Assembly (NCBI RefSeq): GCF_019703515.2
Contig: NC_059373.1
Span: forward strand, 12,249,281 to 12,313,280
Direction of reading: 5' to 3'
Length of the DNA: 64,000 nucleotides
From: Myxocyprinus asiaticus
Taxonomy: Eukaryota > Chordata > Actinopteri > Cypriniformes > Catostomidae
This document shows positions 34,557-46,119 of this stretch, piece after piece. The translations under genes and the position numbers were made by a program. The notes under the pieces are model-generated. The model did not search any database. It was not told the DNA's origin and saw only the letters and a program-made list of their open reading frames with translations. Positions within the stretch are counted from its first letter, which is position 1. Each line of letters starts with the position of its first letter.

Positions 34557-34659
34557 TCTTCAAAGGGTGTGCGTCAGCTTATTGAATGTGAATGGGTGGT
34601 GTTGAATGATGAGGGACGACAGGCAGCAAACTGTAAAAGTTAACACAATGTTTACATTG

Positions 34660-34830
34660 CTTCTGGGACACATCCCATTCTATCATATTTTACTCATCCT
34701 TATGTTATTACAAACCTGTAAGCATTTTTTGTTTTTTTTCAGTGGAACACAAAAGGAGAATTCTTAAAGAATCATGCAGCTCTTTTCCATAACAGTTCAA
34801 AGTTATCACTTCTGTCTAATTCCAAATTGG
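34660..34830. repeat. TTAA MITE fragment (interior)
   Basis: 'tttactcatccttatgttattacaaacctg' and 'gtggaacacaaaaggag' are subterminal phrases of the fold-back MITE family. Both ends are lost. Confidence 0.5.
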
Positions 34831-34924
34831 ACAATCAACTGGATAACCGTATGCGAATCATACAGAGCACTTTATGATACGTTTATGGCATGACAGACAT
34901 GGTCTCCATGTATGTTGTATAGAA

Positions 34925-35164
34925 CCAGGGGCGGACTGGGAAGAGAAATCGGCCTGGGAATTTTACATAGAAACTGGGCCAAAATTTGTTGAGGGCGGGG
35001 GAGAGGGGGAGGGAAATCTGGCCCAAAAGTTGTTGGGGGGGTGGGGGGGTTTGGGGGGGGTGTCGCTGTCCTTTTCTGCATATCGCTACCCCCTTCGGCA
35101 TATCGCCGCCCTGTTTTGTGGCCCGTTCTGCATAACGCAGTGGTCCATTTCAGCTTATCGCGGA
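34925..35164. repeat. G-rich repeat with degenerate 'gcatatcgc' units
   Basis: Opens with CAGGGGCGGACTGGG, a hAT-like terminal motif. It continues with long G tracts (34991-35062) and then about four degenerate units containing 'ttctgcatatcgc', 'ttcggcatatcgc', 'ttctgcataacgc' and 'ttcagcttatcgc' up to the break with DIRS copy C. The origin is not established. Confidence 0.5.
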
Positions 35165-35364
35165 CCATTCGGCCCCAGCCAGCGCGATGGGTTGGAAAGC
35201 GATAGCCATGCGTCCAAACTCCGGGCAAGGGGCACTAACGGAAGGATCGCATCCGACGTTCCTGGGGGTGGGGCCTCGCGGTGGGGGGGAGCAGGGAGTG
35301 CAGCATCGGGGAGCAGTGCTCTGACCTGAAGCAGCCACGCTGAGGGGACCCTCGAAGCACTTAC

Positions 35365-36604
35365 CTTGCTCCACGCGCCCGGCATAAGACGGTCCGGCGA
35401 CTGAGGAGGAGGGTCTCTCGGGCCGTCCTTGAAACTCGTCACCACCGGCCGGCCGGGGGTGTGGTCTGTGTGATGCAGCGGGGCACGCGAAGTCGGAGGG
35501 CCACGTTTGTGAGGCCCAGGTTGCAGGCGATCGGTGTCCGGTAGATGGGGACGGCGACCGTGAGCGGGGACGGCGACCATGAGCACTGGCGGTGTGACCC
35601 GGGGAGACAGAAAGAAACAGAAAGAAAAATGGGAACAAAAGATTTTCCTCCCGGCCCTCCACCGGGGGATGGAGTGGTCTGGCTACCAGCTCCGGGGTTC
35701 CCGCAGACGTCTCAATCCTCGGGTGTCCCGTCTCAGGGGAGTTTTGCAGCCCTCCAGGGGGTCTTCGCAGCTGGCCGAGAAGCGGGGAGTGTCCCTCTCC
35801 TGTGGGGGGCTCTATGCCGGGGCTGAGGGCTGGTCTCGGGCTGGGGTGGAGCCGGTTGAGTTTGTGTTGTTGCAGGGGGACGCCCTCGGTGAACAGACGG
35901 GGTGCACACTCTTGAGCCATGTCAGGGCAAGATGTGCCGAATGGCCTCCGTCTGTTGCTTCACCGCCGAGAACTGCTGGGCGAAGTCCTCGACGGTGTCG
36001 CCGAAGAGGCCGACCTGAGAGATGGGCGCGTTAAGGAACCACGCCTTGTTTGCGTCCCTCATCTTGACCAGGTTCAGCCACAGGTGGCACTCCTGGACCA
36101 CAATGGTGGACATCGTCTGCCCAAGTGCGCGCGCTGTGACCTTAGTCACACGGAGGGCGAGATCGTTCGCCGAACGCAGCTCTTGTAGCACACCGGGATC
36201 AAAACTACCCTCGTGTAGCTCTTTCAAAGCCTTGGCCTGATGGACTTGTAAGAGGGCCATGGCGTGCAGGGCGGAGGCAGCCTGACCGGCAGCGCTGTAG
36301 GCTGTAGTTGCCAGAGACGACGTCGTCCTACAGGCTCGGGAAGGGAGTGCCAGGTGACTCTGCCAGGTGGTGGCGCTCAGTGGGCACAGGTGTGCTGTGA
36401 TCGCCTTATCCACCTGGGGTATCACAGCATAACCCTCGACGGTAGCGAGAGGCAGCGAAAGGTGTTCTCGCAATGAGAACATGAACCATCCACGAACACT
36501 TCCTCAACGTGATTTTGGCCCAGGCACATGAGGCAGTGATCATGACCGTCAGAGGCGGAGAGGTAACGACCGCATCCAGGAACTGCACAGAGATGGAAGG
36601 GCAT
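35365..36604 (-). pseudogene. DIRS gag (copy C)
   Basis: ATG at 36604 begins MPFHLCAVPGC. The metal-binding module is the cleanest in the window: C-x4-C, then DGHDHC-x2-C-x4-H and FVDGSCSHCEN with no stop. Right after this module the acidic Ser/Pro-rich middle is deleted and the sequence jumps, out of frame, to a linker before the capsid-like part. The capsid-like frame (36482 down to 35922) keeps AAGQAASALHAMALLQV, LWLNLVKMRDANK and VGLFGDTVEDFAQQF. Beyond it the basic/Pro-rich tail is frameshifted. A perfect splice donor AAG|GTAAGT lies at 35359-35364. Confidence 0.85.
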
Positions 36605-36885
36605 CTTTAAAAAGACGCGTCTTTAAAAAGATGTTCAACATCACTGTGCCTGCTCTAATAGAGGAAATATACTCTTTAGAGGAAATCAACTCTTTTAAAG
36701 CGCTGTCGAAGCGCCCAGGGGCGTAGCCTGCATTGGAGTGCAGAGTGGAGAGAAAGCCGCTGGAATACGCAGTATATCCAACAGCACACAGCTTCTGAAG
36801 AGGTGAATGGATCAGTAGTATTATTCAGCTCGCTGAAATACAAACGCTGAAATACAATCTGAATGAATCCGCATTCCAGCCTCAC

Positions 36886-37042
36886 TTTTATACCCGTATG
36901 TCAGGGGGAGTGGCATGCAAATTCTACTCGCCAATTCTCATTGGCCTTTTCTCATAGATCTGAAGGTGTCTCAGGCTCTCAAGATCGACCCCTAGTGTCA
37001 CTACATCGACACAACTTCGAGTGAGTGACAGAAGGGGAACCT
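36886..37042. repeat. DIRS copy C ITR with TATA box
   Basis: TATAAAA (minus strand, 36886-36892) and the 'gggagtggcatgcaaat' and 'gacccctagtgtcactacat' segments match the other ITRs with scattered substitutions. Confidence 0.88.
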
Positions 37043-37194
37043 TGGTTAATTTTACCAGGATTAAACCTTTCTGTTAACTCCACAACAATCACCATGACCA
37101 AATCACTGTGAGGAAATCAACCTTAAATTCATTTTTTTATTATTAATATAAGTAGTATTAAACAAAATATTAATAGTGGAGACAGGAAACAGGA

Positions 37195-37285
37195 TGGAAA
37201 AAAGTGGGACCAAAGGCGGATTTGAACCCAGGTCATCTGCAGGAAAATAGCACATCCACACCACTGCAGCAACACTAAGGGTGTA
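37195..37285 (-). repeat. tRNA-like repeat fragment
   Basis: The minus strand contains GGGTTCAAATCC, a perfect B box, with an A-box-like segment about 40 bases upstream ('ttgctgcagtggtgtgg'). The arms do not fold as a tRNA. Probably a SINE head. Confidence 0.4.
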
Positions 37286-38391
37286 GTTTGTCTGCTATTT
37301 CTTTCTTTCCACCAGAATATTGGAATGCAAATAGTCGCACTATGTGACAGGTGTTATTTACACCAAGTGCAAATAAAGGTTCTTTATTGACATGAATGGT
37401 TCCACTGCACAAAGAGGTTCTTTGTAGTGGAAAAGGGTGCTTGTTTAAATTATGAAAAGTTCCTTCAAAAAAAATATTTTAAGAACCTTTTACTGAAAGG
37501 TACTTTGGTAAACCAAAATGGTTCTTCTATGGCATCGCTGCGAAAACCTCTTTTTGGAACCTTCCGTGTTTACCCTGAATACGAACAGATAATTGTGACG
37601 CTTCAAAACGAGTCTTGCTCCCATAAATATCAATAAAGCAGTCTACACCAGACAGTTTGCAGTGTACACTATAGATTTTGTATTATTATTATTATTATTA
37701 TTTTAATTATACTGGATATATATCACGTTATGAGCAGTAGGCTACAGCAGACGGTTGCGGTTGATACATTTCTGCTATTGTATGGTATATACCGTGATAC
37801 TGCCCAGATCTGCTCTTTTTTAACATGGTAAGAAGACATGTTTGTGCTTATTGCAGTTGCCAGCATGATGGGCCACAAAAAATAGGCGGGACACTTGTTA
37901 AGTCGAGCTGCTTTAGATTTGAACAGGTTCAAAGCGACAAAAAACACATACACACATACAAGCTCATCCTCTGTCATCCTCTTTTATCTACATTACCTAT
38001 GAATCAACCCTTTAATGATTATCTTCTGTTTATCTAGACAGAGCAATACAGCGATATTTATCGTCGTGCCGGGTCTAAATATAGAAGCATTGCCATGGCA
38101 CCCAGTGACACTGTGGGAGGTTTGGTTCAACTGTTGGTCTTTAGGCTGACAAGAGGCAGAATTCCTGATGAATGCTTCTTTTCATCTGTGTGGCTGTGTG
38201 TATTTGACTGAGTAAATATTTAGCCACATTGGAGTTGGCTGCTGATTCTACCCAGATGGATGGATTGATGCCTCAGTGGCAAGGCTTGCCAAAGACAATC
38301 CAGAGACCTTATGTAAGTACCGCCCAGCTCTCCAGAGCAGCTTGAGAACTGAGGTGACTAACCGCTATTTACAACTGATCTGGATTCATTC

Positions 38392-38393
<2 letters not shown>
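37286..38393. other. Intergenic spacer
   Basis: 37330-37580 repeats 'ggttctt' and 'aagaacctttt' phrases in both orientations and may be a decayed fold-back element. The rest holds no recognisable feature. Confidence 0.3.

Positions 38394-38460
<67 letters not shown>
38394..38460. repeat. (CT)n microsatellite
   Basis: About 33 uninterrupted CT units. Confidence 0.97.
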
Positions 38461-38463
<3 letters not shown>

Positions 38464-40080
38464 CCCAACCATAATAATGACTAACACTACATTGATAATT
38501 CTTATTCTGGAGACCAGATGATCCATCATAATATAAGAGGTTGATGTGCCACAGAACAGTTGTTCTCAACTGGAACATTCCATGTCAAATCAACCAAAAT
38601 TTCAGAAACTTCCCTGGCTGAAATGTATGATTTTGTTTATACTTTTTCAGAAGATAAACATAAATGATGATGAAAGCCAAAATATTAAATACCATGGATC
38701 AATATTTGAGTAATACATTTTTTTTGTAGAGGGGGGTCAAAATGAAAATTTTCGACTATGATTTTGGAGCAAAACTACCAGTCAAAATGTGACCTCAGAA
38801 AGGTGGCAGCATCATTATTTTATTTTTACACAGAGATAGGTTAATAAAATCAGTTGAATTCACTACTTCGTGTGGCATTATATTCCAATGATGTCACTTT
38901 TTTGTATTGTTTTTCCATAGTTGGAGTGCCTATAACTCCAAAAGTGGCAAAGATGTCTTATGCTTTTATATTATGGTTCAGAACAAACTTTCTTTTAGGT
39001 CACTTCATATTTAAGGCCCATCGGGCTCTTATTGTCCATGTGTAAATTGATACATTTGACTAATTTTCAATGGACGTAAACCAAATGTGGACCACATGGC
39101 ATGAAGCTAGTTTTTCTAATACAACAAAACAAGGGTCTAAAGTAAAAATTATATTTAAACTAGAAATGTACCTTTATTTCTTGACATAAAACAATAATAT
39201 CAAAATCCAAAAATACACATTTAATAAGAATAAGCGACACATGTGGCTCTTCAGTTAGTGAAATCCCTATAACTAGTTTTTGGATTTCAGAAATACACAT
39301 CTGCAAATGCATCATTAAGAACTTTGCAACCACTCAAGATGCTGAAACCCTGTTGTATCAGCCCCAAAAGTGTCTAGGCATCACAGAAAGTTATATCGAC
39401 CACATGGCCTTTAATGTCAGCAACAAAAGATATAAGAAAAGTTGATTTTAAAAGTTTTTAAGCCTATTTATTTAGCTATACCATCTACACACAACTATAT
39501 GATTTGTTGCATTTTATTATATTGTACCCCCCCCCCCTCCCCCCCCCCCCACCGGCAAGAGAAGGACAGAGAGGTATCTTGGCCATTGAATTGCCATAAT
39601 GTCAGATGACATCATGAAACACTCCAATGCAACAAAACCGCTCTGGTCTTATCTCGACAACGTGTGCTTGTTTTGTTTAGAAGAATGATTCCTTAATGAT
39701 TGAACAAATAGCTAACCATCACATTCACACGTCTCGCATAAATGAGCACATTTTTGCCCACATTTATATCAATTCCCTGTAATCTCAAGCATATTTGGAT
39801 ACATGCAGAGTTCAACGAGTGGAGACGTCAGCACTTTTTATCAATTCATCCTTTTAAATGCATTTCTTCATACATTTCTCACCTTTAATTTTCCATTGGA
39901 GACTGTGACAAGATCAAGGAGATAATCTGATTTATCATAATCACAAAAAGCTATGCATGACATGGACAATTTACATGAAATAAATATAAGCGGGGATAAG
40001 TCTTGCCTCTGAGCTGTGATTCACAAAATCAGAACTGCAGGTAAATCTGAATGACAGACCATAAAGACTGGAAGCAAACA
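38461..40080. other. Intergenic spacer with poly-C tract
   Basis: 38570-39470 is an AT-rich unclassified stretch that may be repeat-derived. A C-rich homopolymer with one T occupies 39527-39550. No coding signal. Confidence 0.35.
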
Positions 40081-40087
40081 GTGAGAG

Positions 40088-40141
<54 letters not shown>
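40081..40141. repeat. (GA)n microsatellite
   Basis: About 28 GA units with two short interruptions. Confidence 0.95.
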
Positions 40142-40143
<2 letters not shown>

Positions 40144-42055
40144 TTTGCAAATCACGTCCATTACTTTCAACTTATTTTCTGAAAATAAACGGGAGACTTG
40201 GGGCAATTGTATAACATTTTTAATTTATATTTTTCCTTCATAACTCTTAGACTACTACAGATCTATAAGCCATCTGTTGGTTTAAGAAACATTTACATGT
40301 GTCAAATGTAACTACATCATTAGTAGACGTAAAATGAGAAAAAGTAAATCTTAACATTGAATTTCATACAAGAAGTCAAAGTGTTATGATTGCATTTTAT
40401 GGTAGCCACCAGTGAGAATGTTAGCATCATTTTAAATTTTAAACAACAATTTAGAAATAAAAAAGACATAATTGCATTAAAACTTCAAACAGTCAAGAAA
40501 AATATTTTCAATACTTATATTTATACTGTATTTAAAAAATAAACATTTCTCACAAAGTAAAAATTATTGCATTTCTGTTCCTCAGGTACAGAGAGAATTT
40601 TACTTCGCTTATGTATATGGGTCAATGACGTGGTGCAGTTTATTTATTTTATTTTATTTTGTTGTTGTAAGAATCTATTAAGTTATTCAAAATAATAAAA
40701 AAATTTGATTCACATAAAAAAACTTCAATACACCTCTACTATGATGGACATGTTTTCAATTTCAAAGTCATTTTTGAGATTTTTTTCTGAGGCCTAAAGT
40801 AAAAAATTTGGTGTAACCATCTATAGACAGAAAAGAATAATAAAAAGTCAATAATAATAATTAAAAAAAAAAGATTTCTCACTTTTATCGCCCCAAACAA
40901 CCTTAATGACCCATATACATGAAGCCTACAACGGTTGTCCGATTCCTCAAGCATGTATCCTTTTGGTAGTTGAAATCCTTATTTAGCAACTTCTTAGAAA
41001 AAAAAAAAAAAAAAAAAAAAAAAGTACTTCAAAATACATGTTTGAGGTATGTGTGTAATTCACTTTGAAAAACAAGCATGAAAGTTAATCCACAAACCTT
41101 ATTTTACTCATAAATCGAAAACACAATTGTAAATACCTGAGGGAACCCCTGACTTGAAATACTAGTTCTTTTCTTTTGAGACATTGAAGGGTTATGAGCC
41201 ATCGGGCCTTAGAACATGCTGGAACTTGAGTTTCTCTTTGTGCTTGTTCAGGGCCACACTACAGGCACAGCAAGCGTCTGATTGGCTCTGTGAAATATGG
41301 ATCCCAAGTAAAGAGTCTCTCTTTTGCTTTTCGCTAATTACACAGAAGCTTCAAAAGAAATTATACACATCATGACTGACCCCAAAGTGATGGCTACAGA
41401 GCTGTGCCGTGCTATTGGTGTTGTGAAATGACAGTATTATATTAGAATTAGGGTCCAGATGTGATTCCTCACAAAGTACCATTGTGTTTAATATAATCGT
41501 TGCAGAACCATACAAATGACGGACTCGCGGTATCATTGTTTCATGATCAAAATGAAATTACTACGGTGTCTTTGGCACAGCTCTTCAAGGCTTCTTTTGT
41601 TTGCCTGCCCTGTTCCAGCAGCATTGATTTCCTACAGGCCTGAATTAGCATTCATCTTTCTCTCCCTCTCATTAATCAATTTACACACTCTCTCTTTCTC
41701 TAATTGCTGGCCGATGCTGGTTATTAAAAGCCCTTTCAGAATACCCCATGGATAAGCAGAGCACAAATCCCCACTCCACTGCAGCAAACGCCTTTTCTTT
41801 TTCCACCACTGTCGAACATTCTTCTGTTATCCTTAAAACATCGGCAATATGTTTGGAGAATTGTAATGCTCAGCCCACAATTGTCCATAATGTGGTGTAG
41901 GTAAATGTTGTAAGTGGAAAAGCCCTGAGGAAATACAATCCAGTCACATTTGGAAATGGCAAGGGTTAAACGAATTACACTGAGACAGCGGATGCAGGAG
42001 ATTAATAAAATGCTACAAATTGTTTGTGACCATCTGCCAAAGTTTCATGATACTA
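40142..42055. other. Intergenic spacer
   Basis: Mostly AT-rich, with a poly-A run at 40999-41023. 41560-41760 is more complex and may be a conserved non-coding element. No gene is recognised. Confidence 0.3.
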
Positions 42056-42056
42056 C

Positions 42057-42575
42057 AGTGGGGACCAAAAGTCTGAAAGTCGGGGGTTCAATTTATCATT
42101 TTTCTTCAATTTTTCATTACAAATGATTTCATCAGCATAACAATAAATAATATGAATTTCATAATTTCTTAGTATTTGGTATGCCACTATTTTGATTTAA
42201 TGATTTAATGACAGTATTTGCATTACAGTACTGTAGTGGATTGATCCGTACACTATATTTGTTATGTGTGTGGTTGAAACAAAGAACAAGAATAAAATAA
42301 AATTTAGAGTGTGCACAAAACGATGATCCATGATATCCCAGCATCATTTTAGAATGTTCCAAATGGCATCTTGTGTGCTTCAATGAAAGCAATGAATTCT
42401 AACCTTTTAAACAAACGTGTTAACATGGCCAATGTAAAAAATCTTTATTTGATTAGTGACCAAGAAATAGTGCAGATTAAGTTTTCTTTGTTTTAACTTT
42501 TCCATAATCCTAAAACTTTCTGCCTGTATCCAGGTTTAAAAGAAAATATCCGTCTCAGACTTCTGGACACTCGAC
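42057..42575. mobile_element. Nonautonomous Tc1/mariner-like element
   Basis: Left end ACAGTGGGGACCAAAAGTCT; right end around 'cgtctcagacttctggacac', its degenerate inverse. The 'cagtggggnccaaaagtctgag' terminus is a widespread fish Tc1-like motif. No transposase frame remains. Confidence 0.6.
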
Positions 42576-43948
42576 AACTTATTATTATTATTAATAATAA
42601 TAATCCACTGTAGCGCTCACATGTGTCCTGAAAACTGTAAATAAGGGAACAGATTATTGCATCCAGTTTCAAATTGACAGTTTTGACCTCTTCTTGGTTG
42701 ATGCGCCCTCAAAATGGTGAAGATTTTTGAGAGAATGATACATACCATTATGCGATGAGTGAGGTGGAATGTGTTATTTGTGACTTATTGGATCTCTTTA
42801 CGGACTGTGACATGAGAGGATGATAGAAGAAACCAGGCTGATGTCTTCCAGCTTAAAGAATCAACAGAATCAGGCACTCCCCACAACCACCCTCACCACA
42901 CGCCATCCACTTCATCTCCTTCCCCAGCTGTTGGTACGAGAGAAAAGCGTCATACTAAAGGGCCATTTTCTCCATGTGATCGAATCAAATCAGTCATAAA
43001 TCTATTTGTTATTGACGAGGTAAAGAACACTTGCAGCCTCTGGCACAATGCATGAACACTCTTTCTCGTTCTATCTCTCTCTGTCTTTCGTTCTCTTTCT
43101 CAGTACATCACTCTGTGCTATGCTGAAGGCTACAAACCAGAGTTATGTTCCTATAACAAAATATTTTCCAGAGGTCTAACAACTCATGATGGCCTGACTG
43201 CCCAAGCAATGGAAGGAAATGAATCAATAAATAATCCCTCTTTCTGACAACAAATTGAACTACCCACAATTCCCTCTTCCCTCTAAACCCGTACACAAAC
43301 ACAACATACTGCTACTGTCAGCCTCTCCGCAACATATGCTCAGAAAGGCCAAGAGACTGGGGCAAACTTTTAAATAAACCACACTGTTTTACTAAAAATG
43401 TGTCATGAGAGAGTGTGTGAATATATTGGCCCTAATCAGCCAAAATGGGTGATTCATTGGTTAATTTCAGCAACTGGGGCTATACATTATCCCAGGCCTG
43501 CCATGGCTAATTTCTGCCTTTACAGATGGCGAGGATGACTAATGGAATGTCCAATCGGCTACAAGTGAAAAAGCTCAATCATGCTCGCTCTCCCACTTGA
43601 GTTTTACTCACACTAATGATGTATACTAGCCTGCAACTACACTTGACCTGCAGATTATGTGGCGATGGAGGAAAAATAAATGTTTACCTAGAGGTTTTTG
43701 AAGAAAGCAAGCATGTATTGAGGGGGAAAAATCTGAATAAATGTGAGTAGGTAGAGAGACATTTCCATTAAAATCATGATTATCTACAGTACATGAGGAT
43801 ATACAGTATATGCTAATAATACATGAAATGTGTTATTTCATTATACATTAAATAGGCTAGTTGTCACACTGGCAACTATAAAGCTTTAAGTCAAAATTCC
43901 AAGTAAACAAAAGTGTGGTTCTAGTTGGAAGTTAGGTGCTAGTATCTA
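42576..43948. other. Intergenic, candidate conserved island at 43400-43690
   Basis: Begins with a (TTA)n/(TAA)n palindrome at 42581-42603. 43400-43690 is complex, with TTCATTGGTTAATTTC and similar words, and could be a conserved non-coding element. No gene. Confidence 0.3.
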
Positions 43949-44140
43949 GTTCCCTATCTGTCACTCACTCGACGTTATGTCGATGCAGTGACACTAGGGG
44001 TCACACTTAGGAGCCCAAGACACCTCTGGTCTTTGATAAAAGGCCAATTTAAATTGGTGAGTGGTATTTGCATGCCACTCCCCTGGACATACGGGTATAA
44101 AAGGAGCTGGTACGCAACCACTCATTCAGATTTTCTCTTC
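43949..44140. repeat. DIRS copy D left ITR
   Basis: Full-length left terminus including 'tcgacgttatgtcgatgcag' and the core ITR, then the leader. Confidence 0.9.
44096..44102 (+). promoter_or_regulatory. TATA box of DIRS copy D
   Basis: TATAAAA in the ITR, about 270 bases upstream of the gag ATG, in the same context as in copies A and B. Confidence 0.6.
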
Positions 44141-44367
44141 GGAGCCGAACAGTCATGCTCACTGAGCTGAATTACCACGACTGTTCATTCACCTCTGCTG
44201 GATCTGACGGCGCATTTCAGCGGCTTCTCCCCCCTCTGCACTGGTGCAATGCAGAGAACGCACCTGGGTGCTTCAGCAGAAATAAGAGTATATTTCTCTA
44301 AAAGATTATATTTCTCTAAAAGAGCGGCACACATGGAACGTCTTTTTAAAGACATGTCTTTTTAAAG

Positions 44368-45804
44368 ATGCCTTTCCGATTGTGTGTTATTCCTGGTTGC
44401 GCTCGTTATCTCTCGCCTTCTGATGGTCACGATCACTGTCTTTCGTGTCTGGGCACTGCTCACGTGGAGACAGCATTCGTGGATGGTTATGTTCTCATTG
44501 CGAGGACATGTCCATGGCAACGATGTGGTCGCAGCTCGCCTTCATAAGAAAGCAAGCCACCCCAGAGGCTCCCCGCCTCGTTCCTTTTTCCCACGGGTAT
44601 GAGGCCAGTGCGGCTAGCACTGGGGGCGATTTGGGGACCCCAATGGGACCGCCTCCGCCGGGTATCCCCCCGCGGACCTACCATTCCCCAGCATGCTCGT
44701 CTGCCCCGATAGGGCTTCCGGATGAGTCCGAAATTCAAGGCGAATTCGACCTCTTATTCGGAGCCCACGAAAGTGATGAGCGCTCGAGCGCAGCATCGGA
44801 GAGCGGGCTCGTCCAGTCGGACGCGGAAGCCTCAGCTGGGCTCCTCCCTTCGGGGACCATTGCCCAGTCACAGGCTGATGCGGAGATGATGACATGCTTT
44901 CCCGGGCAGCCTCGAACGTCGGATAGAGTGGAACCCTCTGCTCTTCCCTGAACCCTCGCGGCTCGATGATTGGTACCTGGGCTCGCTGCGCTGCTCAAAG
45001 CCACACCCGCGTTCCTTTCTTCCCGGAAGTGCATGAAGAGCTGACAAGGTCGTGGGAGGCACTTTTTACTGCCCGGTCCCGATCTTTTCAGCTTCCCCAC
45101 CCTCACTACCCTCGATGGTGGGGCAGCCAAGGACTATTTGGCAATCCCCCGGTGCACCTATGCCCGCAGAGCGCCGCCACCTGGCGCAGGTGCCCAAAGC
45201 CCCCATCCAAGGCCTGTAGGTTTATGTCGTCTCTGACAGCCAAGGCCTACGGTGCCGCTGGACAAGCCGCCTCTGCCCTGCAAGCCATGGCTCTCCTGCA
45301 AGTCCGCCAAGGTGCTAAAGGAACTGCACGAGGGTAGTTCCGCCCCGGGATTGATGCAGGAACTGCCGAGCGACGGAGGTCACGGTGCGGTCTCTCGGGC
45401 GGACGATGTCCGCATTAGTGTTCCAGGAGCGCCACCTTTGGCTCAACCTGGTCGAGATGGGTGAGGCCGACAGGACACGATTCCTTGCTGCCCCCATCTC
45501 CCAGGCTGGCATATTCGGCGACACCGTCAAGGACTTTGACCAGCAGTAGACGGAGGCTATCCGGCATATCCTGCACTGGCGCGGCTCAAGATCCCGCACC
45601 CCATCTACTCATTGCCAAGGGCGTCCCCCTGTGGTGACTGCACCGGCTCCGCCACAGCCCGCCCCTTCGGCCCGGCCCTGGCGTGGAGCCCACCGCAGGA
45701 AGCAGATGTCACCTGTCTCCCGGCTGCCCAGAACCCATGGAAGGTTTCAAAGCGCCCTTGAGACGGGCGACCCAGGGACGATGAAACCCACTGCTCTGGA
45801 GCTG
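44368..45804 (+). pseudogene. DIRS gag (copy D)
   Basis: ATG at 44368 opens MPFRLCVIPGC. DGHDHC-x2-C-x4-H follows, and then a one-base deletion near 44484 (independent of the one in copy A) throws the frame before the last C-x2-C. The acidic middle reads on in the shifted frame (44445-44951). Short deletions near 44733, 45150 and 45370 remove pieces still present in A and B. The capsid-like AAGQAASALQAMALLQV and LWLNLVEMGEADR phrases are in different frames. A Pro/Arg-rich tail follows. Confidence 0.82.
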
Positions 45805-45972
45805 GTAAGCAGACCTCTCCATCTTTTTGTTACCTTTGCATTTAATTGCGCTGCATTCCCCAGTGGCTGCAGTACTCAAGAGTTCAGCAAGAGCAGTTTC
45901 CTTGTTCCCTGGGTCACGTATCCAGTGTGCATGGCCATCATCACGACCACCGTCCACCACTCTATTTGGCAG
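45805..45972 (+). other. Putative DIRS intron between gag and RT
   Basis: CTG|GTAAGC at the left and TTTGGCAG at the right bound a segment that in copy B ends in the much stronger TTTTTTCTTGCAG. The donor position is shared with copy B (GGTAAA, 28662) but is GGAAAG in copy A. Some DIRS elements are reported to contain introns, so splicing here is plausible but unproven. Confidence 0.35.
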
Positions 45973-46119
45973 GTTTGGCGCTCCAGTGGCGGTCTCCCGC
46001 CCCTGAGCACCAAGCTGTGGCACAAATCCGCCCCCGATGTGACAGTCTCCACTGGTCACAAGGACAGGCCTCTTCCTCCCCCATCCCAGGCTGTTCCGGG
46101 GGTGGTCACAAGGAGCCAG

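Larger units (their letters stand above)
35165..37042 (-). mobile_element. DIRS-type retrotransposon, copy C, 3'-truncated and diverged
   Basis: Right boundary AAC (37040-37042) is followed inward by the standard terminus with the full TCGAAGTTGTGTCGATG segment, then ITR, leader and gag. Similarity to copies A and D ends near 35165, just before the RT domain. Its gag differs more from A, B and D than they do from each other, so it seems to represent an older or separate sublineage. Confidence 0.88.

Noticed and set aside
37427..37636. Frame with 'aagaacctttt' repeats as a gene
   Set aside because: The region is a probable decayed fold-back repeat and the frame has no protein features.
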